A DNA stretch of 64,000 nucleotides, from assembly GCA_963921195.1 (NCBI GenBank), contig OY992537.1, positions 56,258,313 to 56,322,312 on the forward strand, given 5' to 3'. The position numbers and the translations under genes were made by a program. This document shows, in pieces, positions 11,816 through 23,290 of the stretch. Position 1 is the stretch's first letter, and each line of letters opens with the position of its first letter. The DNA comes from Pegoplata infirma (lineage: Eukaryota > Arthropoda > Insecta > Diptera > Anthomyiidae). The notes under the pieces were generated by a model. That model was given only the letters and a program-made list of their open reading frames with translations, had not been told where the DNA came from and ran no database searches.

Positions 11816-12072
11816 GATCGGTACTGATCCGAAAAATGGATCGCTAAGATTAGATCAGTTTTAATCGGACGGCTAAAATTTTATCTGAAAAATGACTTTA
11901 TATAATTAGATATAGAAAAATGGATAGCTAAAATTAGATCAGCTTTAATCGGACGGATACAATTTTATCTGAAAAATGGGTTTATATAAACCCATTTTTC
12001 AGATGAAATTGTATCCGTCCGATTAAAATTGATCTAATCTTAGCGATCCATTTTTCGGATCAGTACTGATCC
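11816..12072. repeat. Palindrome with duplicated arm
   Basis: A 30-bp perfect palindrome is centred at 11985/11986 (GAAAAATGGGTTTATA and its complement, 11971-12000). It extends with few mismatches through GGACGGATACAATTT and GATTAGATC to GTACTGATCC at both outer ends. The left arm carries the unit twice in tandem (about 11830-11907 and 11912-11993). It could be a hairpin MITE, but I could not define a duplication. Confidence 0.65.
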
Positions 12073-12075
12073 TTC

Positions 12076-12751
12076 ACATTTTTACTTGGGTTATGTGGAA
12101 AAATTAAAAAAAAAAAACTAGCTGACCAACTTTGGTCCATGGAAGCATTTCAAAAGCCAGCAAATATTTTTTATTTAAAAAAAACATCGCTCAAATTGTG
12201 CACAATAGGGTTATAACTTTTAGCATTTTCTGCAAATATCTATTCTTCCAAGGTAAGATCGTGTAGGGCATTTAAAAAATTAAGAATTGCGTTTATAAAA
12301 AGTCTCGTAATCCCTTTTTTCCAATAATTTAATTTTTTTTTTTGTAATTTTTGAGTTTTCTTGTACTTTTACAATTTTCCAAGATTTTTTTAGAAAAAAA
12401 TCTAGTAAATTTACGAGAGTTTCTTGTAAGTTTTATTTCGCCAAAAAAGTTGTAAATTTACAATTTTATTGGTGAAAATCTTGTAAAATTACAAAAAAGT
12501 TCGTAATTTTTAATAGAAATTATCGTAAAATAGGAGGTCACAAAAAATCTAGTAAAATCACGAAACCTCCTTGTAATTTGTATCGCGTCAAAAAAATTGT
12601 AAATTTACAATTTTATTCGTAAAAAGCTTGTAAAGTTACAAAATTATTGGTAAAAAGCTTGCAAAATAACACGGAATTCTTGTCAAATAGGAGGTAGCAA
12701 AAAAAAAAAAATTAGTTACAAACTTTTCTTGTAATTTTACAAGTTGTTTTT
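12076..12751. repeat. GTAAATTTAC-rich repeat, likely MITE remnant
   Basis: From about 12340 the sequence is a patchwork of TTGTAAATTTACAA-like units in both orientations, ending TTTTTTGAGTG at 12747-12757, the usual right end of the CACTCAAAA MITEs here. The matching left end is not visible. The LINE-A copy 1 target site overlaps this terminus. Confidence 0.45.
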
Positions 12752-12867
12752 TGAGTGCACGTTAGGTTAGGTTAGGTTAGGTTGTAAGTGGCTGCTGACG
12801 TTTAAGGTCAACACACGTAGACTCTGAGGTCCATTGTGATACCACGGGACCGTAATAGGTTTCCCTA

Positions 12868-15530
12868 CTAGTCCCTGTCGTTAAACCATTTTGAGCTTCT
12901 TATAAAACTCCTTAGATGTTGAATTTTGACATCCAACAAATCAGAAAGATCGTACAGCTCCCTAGATCCCAGTGAAGCAAGTCTCTGACCAGAAAGTGCC
13001 GGGCAATGGCAAATAAAGTGTTCGATAGTTTCCAACTCCTCTTCATCCATGCAACTTCGGCAAAAGTCATTCGACGGCACATTTAACCGCTCTGCGTGCT
13101 TCCCTATAAGACAGTGTCCGGTAATTATAGAAACCACCGTCGAAATCTCTCCTCTTGGAAGCGATATCAGCTCACTTGTGCGCCCCTGATTAAGAGAAGG
13201 CCAAATCAGTCGTGTTGTCTCACACGTCCATCCATTTGCCCATCTTTGATTAGTCTCCGTCGCAGAACAAAGCCGTAGGTTTTGCTTGCAAGTTTCTAGA
13301 GGCATACCAACATATTCCAATTCTGTTGGAACCTGTAAGGTAGTTCCTAGTCTTGCAAGCTCATCGGCTTTGCAATTCCCTGGAATGTCTCTGTGCCCTG
13401 GGACCCATATGAGTCGTATGTTAAACTGCTTGGCCATCTCATTTAAAGACGTGCGGCAGTTAAGGGCAGATCTTGTTTTCAGAAACATTGAATCCAGGGA
13501 CTTGACCGCGGCTTGACTGTCAGTATAGATGTTGACTGCGGTTGTAGACAAGACATTGCAGCTCAACCAGTCAGCCACTTCTTTTATTGCCAGCATCTCT
13601 GCCTGGTAAACACTGCAATGATCTGGCAATCTACGAGCCAGGCTCAACCCAAGCTCTTCCGAATAGACTCCAAAGCCCACTTGTTCGTGCAGCCTCGATC
13701 CATCTGTGTAAAAATTTATGGTAGCTCCACTACCCGGAGTATCCCCCATCCAAGACTCCCTGGATGGTATCATAGTGGTAAAGTGGCGCTCAAAGAGGCT
13801 CAAAGAGGGAGCACAGTCCACATTTTGTGGTATTGTTATCTTTTTCAAGATCGCGCTATGGCCACAATCACTGCTCCTCCATTGCAGCGTGCTATTAAGT
13901 CGAATTGCCGACGCAGCCGCATACTGCCTACCCAATATGTCCAAGGGTATCAGGTGAAGGAGGATTTCTAATGCAGCCGTAGGTGTAGTACGAAGAGCAC
14001 CACTGATGCACATTGACGCCATTCTCTGTACCTTCGTGATAAAGACAAAGTTCGCTTTTGTTTCTAAAGCAGGCCACCAGACAATGATTCCATACAGCAA
14101 AATTGGACGCACCACTGCTGTATAGATCCAATGAACGACTTGAGGGCTAAAACCCCATCGTTTTCCAATGGCCCTTTTACAGGAATACAAAGCAATCGTT
14201 GCTTTTCTCACCCGTTCCTCAATATTACGCCTGAAATTCAGCTTCCTATCTAGAAATACTTCAAGATACTTGGCTCCATCTGAGAAGGTGATTTCAGTAC
14301 CGTCCAGAGAAATAGGATCAAAAGCAGGAATCTTATTTTTCCTTGTAAACAAAACAAGCTCTGTTTCCTAGACCACAGTCTCTTGCCCATTTAGACAGAT
14401 CTTTCAGAGAACCCTGAAGAATGTCCCGCAATGTTGGCAGATGCTTCCCCTTTACCGCTATCGCGACATCGTCAGCATATGCGATAACATGACAACCACG
14501 TGCTTCTAGAGATAGTAGCATTGAATTCAGTGCCAGTTTCCAAAGAAGCGGCGAAAGAACACCTCCTTGTGGTGTGCCCCTATTGACAAATCGAGATATG
14601 ACGGACGCTCCCAATTCAGACGTTATACGTCTATTGGCAAGTAGGTTTTCCACCATTAAAACGATTTCACGCTTTACTCCCAGACCAGACAATGCCAATA
14701 TTATCGATTCTGGAATGACATTATTAAAAGCCCCCTCAATATCAAGAAAGGCCACCATAGTGTACTTCTTTACCGAAAGCGATCTCTCGATGGTACCAAC
14801 GAGCTCATGAAGAGCTGTTTCCGTTGATCGTCCCTTGCTGTATGCATGTTGCTTTGTCGAAAGCAACCTCGGATCAATCACTCTACACTCAAAATAATTC
14901 TACAGTAAAAAGTTTAGTAAGTGATATTGTACTTAAATCTACTAATAAGTTACTAATTACCAGTAGTACAGTAGTTTTTTAGTATCTTCAAAGTACTAAA
15001 ATTAGTAATTTTTACTGGTTTTGAATAATATTAGTAAAAAATTTTAGTATTGATTACCAACGCCTGCACTAGATCATTTTGGACTAAAAAATTAGTACTT
15101 TAGTTAAATTTTTAGTTATGAATACCCACGTTTTTTTTGAGTGTACGCAAATATGAGTCTATCATTCGTTCCATTGTCTTTAACAAAAAAGAAGACAGAC
15201 TAATTGGTCTGAAATCCTTCGGAGCTGTGTGGGAACTTTTCCCAGCCTTCGGGATAAATACGACTCTGGTATCCCTCCATTTTAAAGGAATATAACACCA
15301 GTTGATGCATGCTGTGTATAGATTATACAGCAACGGGGCTATATAGTCCAACACTTGCTGCAACTCAGCCGGGATTATACCATCAGGTCCCGGGGATTTA
15401 TAGGGCCTGAAGCTTTTTATCGCCCAGATTAATGTTGGCATATTTATTATTTCCGAAGCAATTTCAGATGCTTGGGCGTCAGAACGTACCAAAGCTTGAA
15501 ACGGCGTCATGGAATTGCCCATGACGCCCA
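12868..15530 (-). pseudogene. LINE-A ORF2 (reverse transcriptase + RNase H), broken
   Basis: Reverse transcriptase copies element RNA at a nicked target; RNase H removes the RNA strand. In order on the minus strand: RT finger region with SPGPDG and KDFRPISL, motif A FLDIEGAFNN, motif B GTPQGGVLSPLL, motif C YADD, then RNase H with FYTDGS, YQAEMLA, YTDSQAA and VPGHRDIPGNCKADE, then a C-terminal Cys/His cluster CRSCMDEE...HFICHCPAL, and a stop at 12868. Breaks: the MITE inside the RT domain (14886-15143) and a 14-bp deletion near 14366, just after DCGLG, relative to copy 2. The deletion shifts frame and lies between short CTAG direct repeats. No start codon is preserved. Confidence 0.9.
14886..15143. 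mobile_element. TA-type MITE inside LINE-A copy 1
   Basis: 258 bp, ends CACTCAAAATAATTCTAC and TTTTTTTTGAGTG, flanked by TA at 14884-14885 and 15144-15145. Copy 2 of the same LINE (near 36890) carries the uninterrupted site CTCTACGCAAATA (complement), which proves the boundaries and the TA duplication. The interior is rich in AGTAATTTTTAGTA-like words and is non-coding. Confidence 0.9.
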
Positions 15531-15543
15531 TGAGTGCACGTTA

Positions 15544-16080
15544 CAAAAAAATAAAAAAATTTTTGTGCCTCAAGATCTAACTATCATTTCTATATAATTA
15601 AGGCATGCTGATTTCAATGGTGAAGTCCGTTTTAGAATCAGTGGGAATGACAAAAGATGTAATTAAAAAAAAATAATGAAAAAAATCATTAAAGACATTT
15701 TAAAAATCGTTTTTTTTTACAAAATTGATTTTTTTTTAAATTAATATAATATTGCCCATTAAATATATCCTTGGGAGAATAACGTTCAAAAAAGGTTATA
15801 ACCCTAGTGCACAAGTTAAGTTCGGCTGTGGCGATCTTTTTATATCCTTCAAAATGCTAAGAAATTTAAATAAAAAAATACTAAAAAATATTTTGGCAAG
15901 GGCGGTTTTGAATGGGGGTAGGCTAGGGATGTTGGCCGAAACTGCCCCCTTGCGATAAATCATATAAGATATGGAGTTTTCAAAAATACAGAAAGTGTTC
16001 CTATACCCAAACTTCTTTAACTCGCAACTTCTTCAAAAATGGTCCAAATTCAAAGTTTTCTTTTTTCACGTACTTTAAAA
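15544..16080. other. AT-rich stretch, no gene
   Basis: A 68-codon open frame at 15752-15958 has no recognisable domain. Nothing else supportable. Confidence 0.45.
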
Positions 16081-17935
16081 AAAATGCCTGCGAATTTTGT
16101 ACTCTTGCCCTAAACATTAAATCATGATAATGTTTTTCTAAAAATCTGGTATTCATTCGACATTCCATGCAAAATGAATTGCAACATCGGTCGAGGAGGT
16201 TCTCATATTAATGATGACATTTGAGCGATATATGTGCCAATCCGTCCTTCTGTCTGTGAAAAGCAAGATGTGGTAATGTTCATGATTGAACGGAATTGGA
16301 CCAGGACAAAAAAACTTCCACTTTAAGAATTAAACCAACCTTTAAAAATCACCAACTTAAACCCTGATTACTTAAAAGTTTAACTTTTTCCGTCCGCCCC
16401 TTTTGAGTGAGTTGATAAAAAAAATTATAAAATTGTATTACTTCAGTGCAAAAAAGGTTTTTTTACATTTTAGGGGTATAAAGGATTCGGCACAAACCAG
16501 GGACGTGCCGTGAGGTTTTCATCAAGGTGTTCAACATTAATATAAAATTAACCTTACAAGGCGCAACTAAATTTTTGGAAGAGAACTATCACATTTTTCA
16601 TAAAAAACTAACCCAATTCCTTAATTATTTGAATTTTTTCCGCAAAATTAAAATTTTTAATTTTTTTTAAAAGTTTAAAAAAAATATTTTTAAGAACATG
16701 CACATATCCAGGGATATATCTTGTCGGCCCAATAACAAAAAAAAGTTTATTGCACTTTTCAAGAAATTTTCAAGTCTATAAATAATATTTAAGACACAAT
16801 GTAAAAATATGTAATAGTGGAATCAAAAAAAGTACTAAATTTGGGGTTTAGCATTTTCTGAAAATCGATACGCAATAGAAACAATTGGAAGTCAAATTTT
16901 AAATCAGAAATTCAAAATAAATAAAGTAAATGTATTGCTATTGCTAGAAAAGTGAATTTTTCTGAATTTGTTGAGTAGTGTGATTTAATGGAAAGTAAAT
17001 CTTGTTTTGTAAGATCTACACATAAAATAATTGTGTAATTAGCTTTATTAGTTTACTTAAAAAATTAACCACTAAGTTTGATTTTAAATAAAAATATTTG
17101 TATCTTTAAGAATTCCTACATCAGTATTAAAAACAAAAATTTAAAACGAATTTTTCGTTTCAATTATTGTTGGCGAAAAATAATTTCTTTTGCCAAAAAT
17201 AAATGGTAAATAGCAATACAGTCTATTTTCTTTAATTGAAAATATTAACCTTCATTTTTTTCAATATTTTCAAAAAAAAAAAAAAAAAAAAATTTTGTTT
17301 AAAAACAATTTAAAAAAATGTAAAAAGGTGTATTTTTACGACAGGAATTAGGAACCTTATATATATAATTTAAGTGATACCCGTATTTCCAACCATAGAT
17401 AAAATCCCAAAGTATTATATGGCTTTCAAATTGAAGCAATAGCTCTTTCCAGTAAAAAGATATCACCTCTTAAAGTTACGTGTGCTACTTAATTTGCCGC
17501 ACAAAAATGCCTTTAAAAATTTATATTTTGTTTGTTGTAGTTGTTGTAATTTAACACTAGTTGAGTGTGCACAACAAAGTTAAGAACAACACAACAACTT
17601 CGTTTGTTCTTTAAATTTTGTCGCACATTCACTTAACTGTTGGAAACAATTGCATTAATGCTTACAAAATTGGGCATAACTTTTTTATGAAACGACGGAA
17701 AATAAAAAATTATATACCAACTGAAAGTGTACATTTTCAGCCATGAGTACATGACGAATTATATGTGCGGAAATATTTTTGAACCTTTGAAAACAATTAT
17801 AAAAATATTAAACTGACATATTTGAGGGAAAAAAGGTAGGTGTTTAGAGAACACCTCCGCAAATTAGACGGAACGTCACTGGCACAAACTCATTTTAAAG
17901 TCTCAATTGGTTTTTGTACATTTTGTGAAATAAAT
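16081..17935 (+). repeat. Composite AT-repeat left module, split by a hAT element
   Basis: Begins with the family's left module (ATGCCTGCGAATTTTGTACTC, then ATCATGATAATGTTTT) and reaches ACATTTTAGGGGTATAAAGGATTCGGCACAAAC. There the 1.38-kb hAT element interrupts it, and it resumes after 17881 as GCACAAACTCATTTTAAAG ... TTTTTGTACATTTTG. This matches the uninterrupted copies near 25310-25370 and 46670-46735. Confidence 0.6.
16498..17881. mobile_element. hAT non-autonomous element, 1.38 kb
   Basis: Ends CAGGGACGTGCCGT and the complement of CAGTGACGTTCCGT, with an exact 8-bp duplication GCACAAAC (16490-16497, 17882-17889). Short TIRs, CAG start and 8-bp duplication are the hAT signature. The interior is AT-rich with no transposase frame. 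It sits in a composite AT-repeat whose other copies show the empty site. Confidence 0.85.
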
Positions 17936-18284
17936 ATTTCAACTTAATTCTCCGTCCAAAGTCCAACAATTAAATCCAATCTCTTTAGAATCTGCTCCAT
18001 CGTTAGTAGTTTAAGCTTGGCGATTTTCTGACTACTTCAGGACATGCTCCATCGCCAACACTTGGGAGTTTTAATAAAAGCTAAAATGTAAAAAAAAAAA
18101 TTGGAAAAAAATGGGTTGATGTTTAGACCTAGCCCCACTGCAAACGTATTCTTTATATTTGGCGAAAATGACTCTAATAACCGTATTATAATAATTATCC
18201 TGTCAAATTTAGCAGGTAAACGAGAAATTTGCAATATTGAAAAGGAGTCGCGAAACAAAAGTTAAGCGAGAAGCCCTGCTCCAA

Positions 18285-18871
18285 CAAGGATAGTCCCCCT
18301 GGTGTCACCTTCCGATCTTCATGAAATTTGGATATATTGTTCAGAACGAAAATCAATTCGACACGTATTTTTTTTAGCGGCCCAAACTCATTTTTAAGGG
18401 GGGGGGGGGGTCGATTTGTATGGGAGGATTTTGACCTTTTTCAGTTTTTTACGTTTTACGCCAATTTACTCAAAATAAATATAGGCATATTTGGTATCAG
18501 ATTAAAGGTATTTAAAATCCTATCTCGTGAAAAAGTAAATACTTTGTGACTTATTAGCAAAAATGTCCTTAAATTTTGGCAGTTTACTCAATATGACGAA
18601 AATTTGTGCATGTTTGGACACGTTATTTACACACGAAGACAGGTTTTCCAAAGACCTTTCATTTGGTAGGTAACATGACTAGGTTTCTTTGTAAAATATA
18701 GGAGATAGACGAAAAAAACTGAAAAATTACATTTTCTTCCCCCCTAATTTTCACTCCCTAAATATGAATTTAGGCCGCTAAAAAACATACGTGTCCCTTT
18801 ATTTTTCCTGCTCTTCAAAATAAAACCGATTCCATAAAGATCGGCGGGTGACACCAGGCAGACTTCCCTTG
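18285..18871. mobile_element. Long-TIR MITE with poly-G tract
   Basis: Inverted repeats of about 145 bp: left CAAGGATAGTCCCCCTGG then GTGTCACCTTCCGATCTT; right (complement) CAAGGGAAGTCTGCCTGG then GTGTCACCCGCCGATCTT. Both arms continue to GACACGTAT...TTTTTAGCGGCC. The left arm has G12 at about 18398-18409. I could not resolve a target duplication, so the outermost bases may be off by a few. Non-coding. Confidence 0.7.
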
Positions 18872-19056
18872 TAAGTTAATGTATTTCTTCCTCTGAGAAA
18901 ATTCAACCCCATCTTAAATGTTTTATTAACTGAAAGCTGACAAAAGGTAAAACGTATGAGTTTTAATTTTTGCTACAATTTCATTTTAATTGTAATCAAA
19001 CAAAAAAGATCCAATCAACCGTATAATTACAGCTCTTCTTAATGTTAACAAACACA

Positions 19057-22017
19057 TCTATATATATAAAAGAGTAATGTGACTGACTGACTGACTGACT
19101 TATTGACTGATTCATCATCGCCCAGCCCAAACCGCTGAAGCTAGAGACTTGAAATTTGGACTGTAGGTTTGGACTTTATGTTTACCTCCCGGAATATAGA
19201 TCCCCTAAGGCTGGATGTTTGCCAGTGTTGATTCTAAAGGGGTAAAAAGGGTAAAAAAACTGTACTTTTGGTACTTTTTATATCTTCTGAAATAATGGTC
19301 ACAGAGACTTGAAATTTGGACTGTATGTTCACCTCCCGGAATATAGATCCACTAAGGCTGGATTTTTGCCAGTGTTGATTCTAAGGGGGTAAAAACCCGT
19401 AATTTTGGTACTTTTTATATCTCCTGAAATAATGGTACTAGAAACTTGAAATTTGCAATTTCGGTTCACTTCCCGGAAAAAAGATTCACTACGGCTGGGT
19501 TTTTGCCAATGTAGATTCTACGGGGGTAAAATGGGTAAAAAAGTGTACTTTTGGTACTTTATTTATTTACGAAAATAATGGTCATTCAAACTTGAAATTT
19601 GGAATGTAGGATCCTTAGGTGAAATAAAAAATTCTGGAACAAGTACTTTCTGAAAATTCTGTACCGTTTATAAAAAGTACCTTTTAAAAAAAGTACCTTT
19701 TATAAAAAGTACCTTTTATAAAAAAAGTAAAAAGTACCTTTTATAAAAAGTACCTTTTGTAAAAAGTACCTTTTATAAAAAGTACCTTTTATAAAAAGTA
19801 GCTTTTATAAAAAGTAGCTTTTATAAAAAGTAGCTTTTATAAAAAGTACCTTTTATAAAAAGTACCTTTTATAAAAAGTACCTTTTATAAAAAGTACCTT
19901 TTATAAAAAGTACCTTTTATAAAAAGTAACTTTTATAAAAAGTACCTTTTATAAAAAGTACCTTTTTTTATAAAATTGCCTTTTATAAAAAGTACCTTTT
20001 ATAAAAAGTACCTTTTATAAAAAGTACCTTTTATAAAAAGTACCTTTTATAAAAAGTACCTTTTATAAAAAGTACCTTTTATAAAAAGTACCTTTTATAA
20101 AAAGTACCTTTTATAAAAAGTACCTTTTATAAAAAGTACCTTTTATAAAAAGTACCTTTTATAAAAAGTACCTTTTATAAAAAGTACCTCTTAAAAAAAG
20201 TACCTTTTATAAAAAGTACCTTTTATAAAAAGTACCTTTTATAAAAAGTACCTTTTATAAAAAGTACCTTTTACAAAAAGTACCTTTTATAAAAAGTACC
20301 TTTTACAAAAAGTACCTTTTATAAAAAGTACCTTTTATAAAAAGTACCTTTTATAAAAAGTACCTTTTATAAAAAGTACCTTTTATAAAAAGTACCATTT
20401 ATAAAAAGTACCTTTTATAAAAAGTACCTTTTATAAAAAGTACCTTTAATAAAAAGCACCTTTTATAAAATGTACCTTTTATAAAAAGTACATTTTATTA
20501 AAAGTACATTTTATAAAAAGTACATTTTATTAAAAGTACCTTTTATAAAAAGTACATTTTATAAAAAGTACCTTTTATAAAAAGTACCTTTTATATAAAG
20601 TACCTTTTATAAAAAAGTACCTTTTATTAACAGTACCTTTTATAAAAAGTACGTTTTATCAAAAGTACCTTTTATAAAAAGTACCTTTTATAAAAAGTAT
20701 CTTTTACAAAAAGTACCTATTATAAAAAGTACATTTTATAAAAATTGCCTTTTATAAAAAGTACTTTTTATAAAAAATACCTTTTATAAAAAATACCTTT
20801 TATAAAAAGTACCTTTTGCAAAAAGTACCCTTTATAAAAAGTACCTTTAATATAAAGTACCTTTTATTAAAAGTACCGAAAGTGCTGAAACAATGCTCCT
20901 AGAAAATTGAAATATGGAATGTAGGATTTTTCGATGAAGAAAAAAAATTCTGGAAGACATACTCTTTGAAAATTCCGTTTATAACGGGGGTAAGAAAGTG
21001 TACTTTTGGAATTTAGGGTACTTCGGTGAAAAAAAACATTCTGCAAAAGTATTTTTTAAAAAAATCCGTTTCTAGAGGTATAAAAAAGTGTTTTTTGATA
21101 ATTTTTAAATTTCATGAAGTAATGATCCTAGGCACTGAAATTTTGAATGCTTTTTAACTTTCTTTTAGGAAATTCTGTTTCTAAGGGTCGCGATGGATAG
21201 TAAAGGGGATAAAGAAGTGTAAATTTGGTTATTCCTTTATTTCTTGAAATAATGGTTCAGAAACTTGATATTTTAAATATAGGATTACCTAGCACAAAAA
21301 AAAAGTTTTTAGAAAATTTAATTTTCAGGGAAGTTTTGACAAATGGTTATTTTTACCTATCTAACTATTAAACTAAAAGCCTCAGAAATAACAGCCATAT
21401 TTTGAAAATTTTAAATTTTAGGGTAAAAAGGGGTACCTGGTAAAAGTGGTGTAAAATGGTACTTTTCATATCTATAAAATAACGACAATATAAATTTTTA
21501 TTTCTTAAACGCATATTATACGGAGATTAATGAAACTTGCATTGAACAAAAGGAGTTGGAATTGGAAATGAAATGGAGTAGAACGGGGATAGAAATGGAA
21601 TAGAGCATGGAACAATATGGAATGATACTTATTTTCTCAAATTTTTCGTATTTAACTTTTTTTATTCCATATTTTTTCTCCCTATATGTTTTTTCACTCA
21701 AACTTATTTTTATTCCCATTTCTTTTTTCACTGAAATATTTATTCACTTAAAATCCAAAAAACCCGATATAAGGGCTCGAAAATTGTCAATATCTTTTTT
21801 TCACCGGAACGCACATGATAACGTACCAGCGAAGTTATTCAAATTGTATTGTTTAAATTATTCATTGAAATATTATTTTATGAAAGACGTAAACGTCCAC
21901 AAGTAAATAAAACAAAGACTACCTAGGGAATTTTTTGAAATCGGTAGAGTAATCCTGATCCTTCTATTATTCGGTATTCAGTACAACCGGTAACGAAGTA
22001 CCGGGATTGTAAGCTAG
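19057..22017 (+). mobile_element. Non-autonomous Helitron, 2.96 kb
   Basis: Starts TCTATATATATAAAAGAG after an A (19056) and ends CTAG before a T (22018), the A^T insertion rule of Helitrons with no target duplication. A 3' hairpin CCGGTA-ACGAAG-TACCGG (21987-22004) ends 13 nt before CTAG. The 5' part has GACTGACTGACTGACT and then three or four diverged tandem units of about 120-200 bp, each with AGAAACTTGAAATTTG-like and TTCACTTCCCGGAA-like words (19140-19640). The middle is a large 16-bp tandem array. There is no Rep or helicase frame, so it depends on an element elsewhere. Confidence 0.88.
19664..20877 (+). repeat. 16-bp tandem array, about 75 copies
   Basis: Unit AAAAAGTACCTTTTAT repeated nearly without interruption for 1.2 kb inside the Helitron. 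Variants include GTAGC for GTACC, a T-insertion block near 19965 and increasing divergence after 20450. The most homogeneous stretch is about 19980-20450, as expected of local unequal exchange. There are no spacers, so it is not a CRISPR array. Confidence 0.95.
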
Positions 22018-22435
22018 TACAAACATATTTAAACATAAGAAATGTACATATGTAACGTTCAATTTGAATTTATGGGCTGTTTTTGTGTAAATGGCATTTC
22101 CCACTTTTGATTTCTTAATTTTCACTTACAAAACGTTTTGAGGAAAAAAAATAAAACAAACTCCACCTTAAAATGCTACACTTAATGCATCAATGATTTT
22201 AACCTTTGTTATTTTCAAAATGTAAAGAAATCAAATGAGAGTATTTTTTTTTTGGCGGACTAGCCGAATCAAAAGCTACCCTACAACTAAATAATCTCAG
22301 GTTGAGCTTTGAAGAGAATTTTAAAAACTTTCAAAGGGTTCACTTATTATTTACAATTTTTACCAATTGGTACTTAATTTGTACACATTTGATAGTTTTT
22401 TGGTACTTTAATGATTATAAATGGCATACGGTCTG
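22018..22435. other. No gene recognised
   Basis: AT-rich DNA between the Helitron and the SINE. I see nothing supportable. Confidence 0.4.
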
Positions 22436-22449
22436 TCCGCGAAATATAT

Positions 22450-22686
22450 AAAATAATATTAACAATATTTAAATTCAAATATTTTTGATCACATGATCAA
22501 TTATTTTTATTTATTCTTTCTATTTATTTACAACTCATTTGTAATAAATTCAACCTAACCGAGAACTGGTAACAATGACCGTAGTCTCTTTGTAGCGAAA
22601 AAAAAAAACTAAGGGTTCTTGTGGGAATCGAACCCACGACCCCCACGTTGAAAGGCTAGCACGCTACCAACTAGCCTATGGGGGTC
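22450..22686 (-). mobile_element. tRNA-derived SINE with 14-bp duplication
   Basis: On the minus strand the 5' end carries tRNA-like pol III promoter elements: a box A-like TAGGCTAGTTGGTAGCG (plus 22662-22678) and a box B within GTGGGTTCGATTCCCAC (plus 22621-22637). These are followed by a tRNA-unrelated AT-rich body and an A/T-rich 3' end. Exact 14-bp direct repeats TCCGCGAAATATAT flank it at 22436-22449 and 22687-22700, the mark of LINE-driven retroposition. The head is not a working tRNA: the acceptor ends do not pair and the lower anticodon stem is mismatched. Family name unknown. Confidence 0.8.
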
Positions 22687-23040
22687 TCCGCGAAATATAT
22701 TTTTAAACGTTTAAATATTATAAATTAAATACGGTATCATGTACCCAAGTTACAAACTTATTGACTGACTAATATCATATGAGGTAATCTTATGAAAATT
22801 ACTTTAAACGTTTTAAAGAAATTAAGGGAGTAGGTTACTACAATAATAATTATGTCATATACTATCTGTAAAAATTCTCACGTAATGTTCAAACCGATGA
22901 CATTTCATAATCCCCACGGATAAAATCCCCATTTCCGTTATTGGAAATTTGACCAAAATAAATTCGGCCATAGTCTCCATAACTGTAGTAAGGACTATGA
23001 CTGAAAGCAAATTGTACATAAAAATTAAACACTTTAATGA

Positions 23041-23290
23041 TTTTTAACAAAAAATTCCAGAATCTAAGACAATTTTTTAGATTCTAGGACATTTTTGATA
23101 AAAGTCTCAGATTCTGAGGCATTTCTTTTATAGAAAAAGTCTCAGATTCTTGAAATTTTTTTTCATATAAAAAACTACAAAAGAACTTACAACAAATTCT
23201 GAGAAATTTTTACAATAAAAAAAACTAAGATTTTTTTTAGGAATCTTATACAGTTTTTCCATAGAAAAATCCTCAGAAAATTTTAATTTT
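23041..23290. repeat. CTCAGATTCTGAG-type repeat
   Basis: Imperfect tandem units of about 30 bp around AGTCTCAGATTCT and TATAGAAAAA, with relatives in inverted orientation at 28985-29230, 10480-10505, 52300-52480 and 53640-54290. Confidence 0.6.

Larger units (their letters stand above)
12765..15530 (-). mobile_element. LINE-A copy 1, 5'-truncated non-LTR retrotransposon
   Basis: Minus-strand LINE with a 13-bp target duplication TGAGTGCACGTTA at 12752-12764 and 15531-15543. The 3' tail (read on the minus strand) is a short CCTAA tandem, about four units. It is truncated in the reverse transcriptase domain, a little further 5' than copy 2. A 258-bp MITE interrupts it at 14886-15143. The variable duplication and 5' truncation fit target-primed reverse transcription. 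RT plus RNase H suggests the I/R1/LOA group; I cannot fix the clade by eye. Confidence 0.9.

Noticed and set aside
12762..12781. Telomere repeat (TTAGG)n
   Set aside because: Only about four units, and at the 3' end of a LINE next to its target duplication; the same holds at 38987-39002 and 40311-40326.
13513..13971. Plus-strand 152-codon frame
   Set aside because: Antisense shadow of the LINE-A RNase H region; the same shadow recurs opposite copy 2 at 37834-38259.
19664..20877. CRISPR array or coding repeat
   Set aside because: The 16-bp units are contiguous without spacers, and the frames are closed. It is a plain tandem repeat inside a Helitron.
22610..22690. Functional tRNA gene on the minus strand
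   Set aside because: Boxes A and B are good but the acceptor ends do not pair and two anticodon-stem pairs are mismatched; the 14-bp flanking duplication marks it as a SINE.
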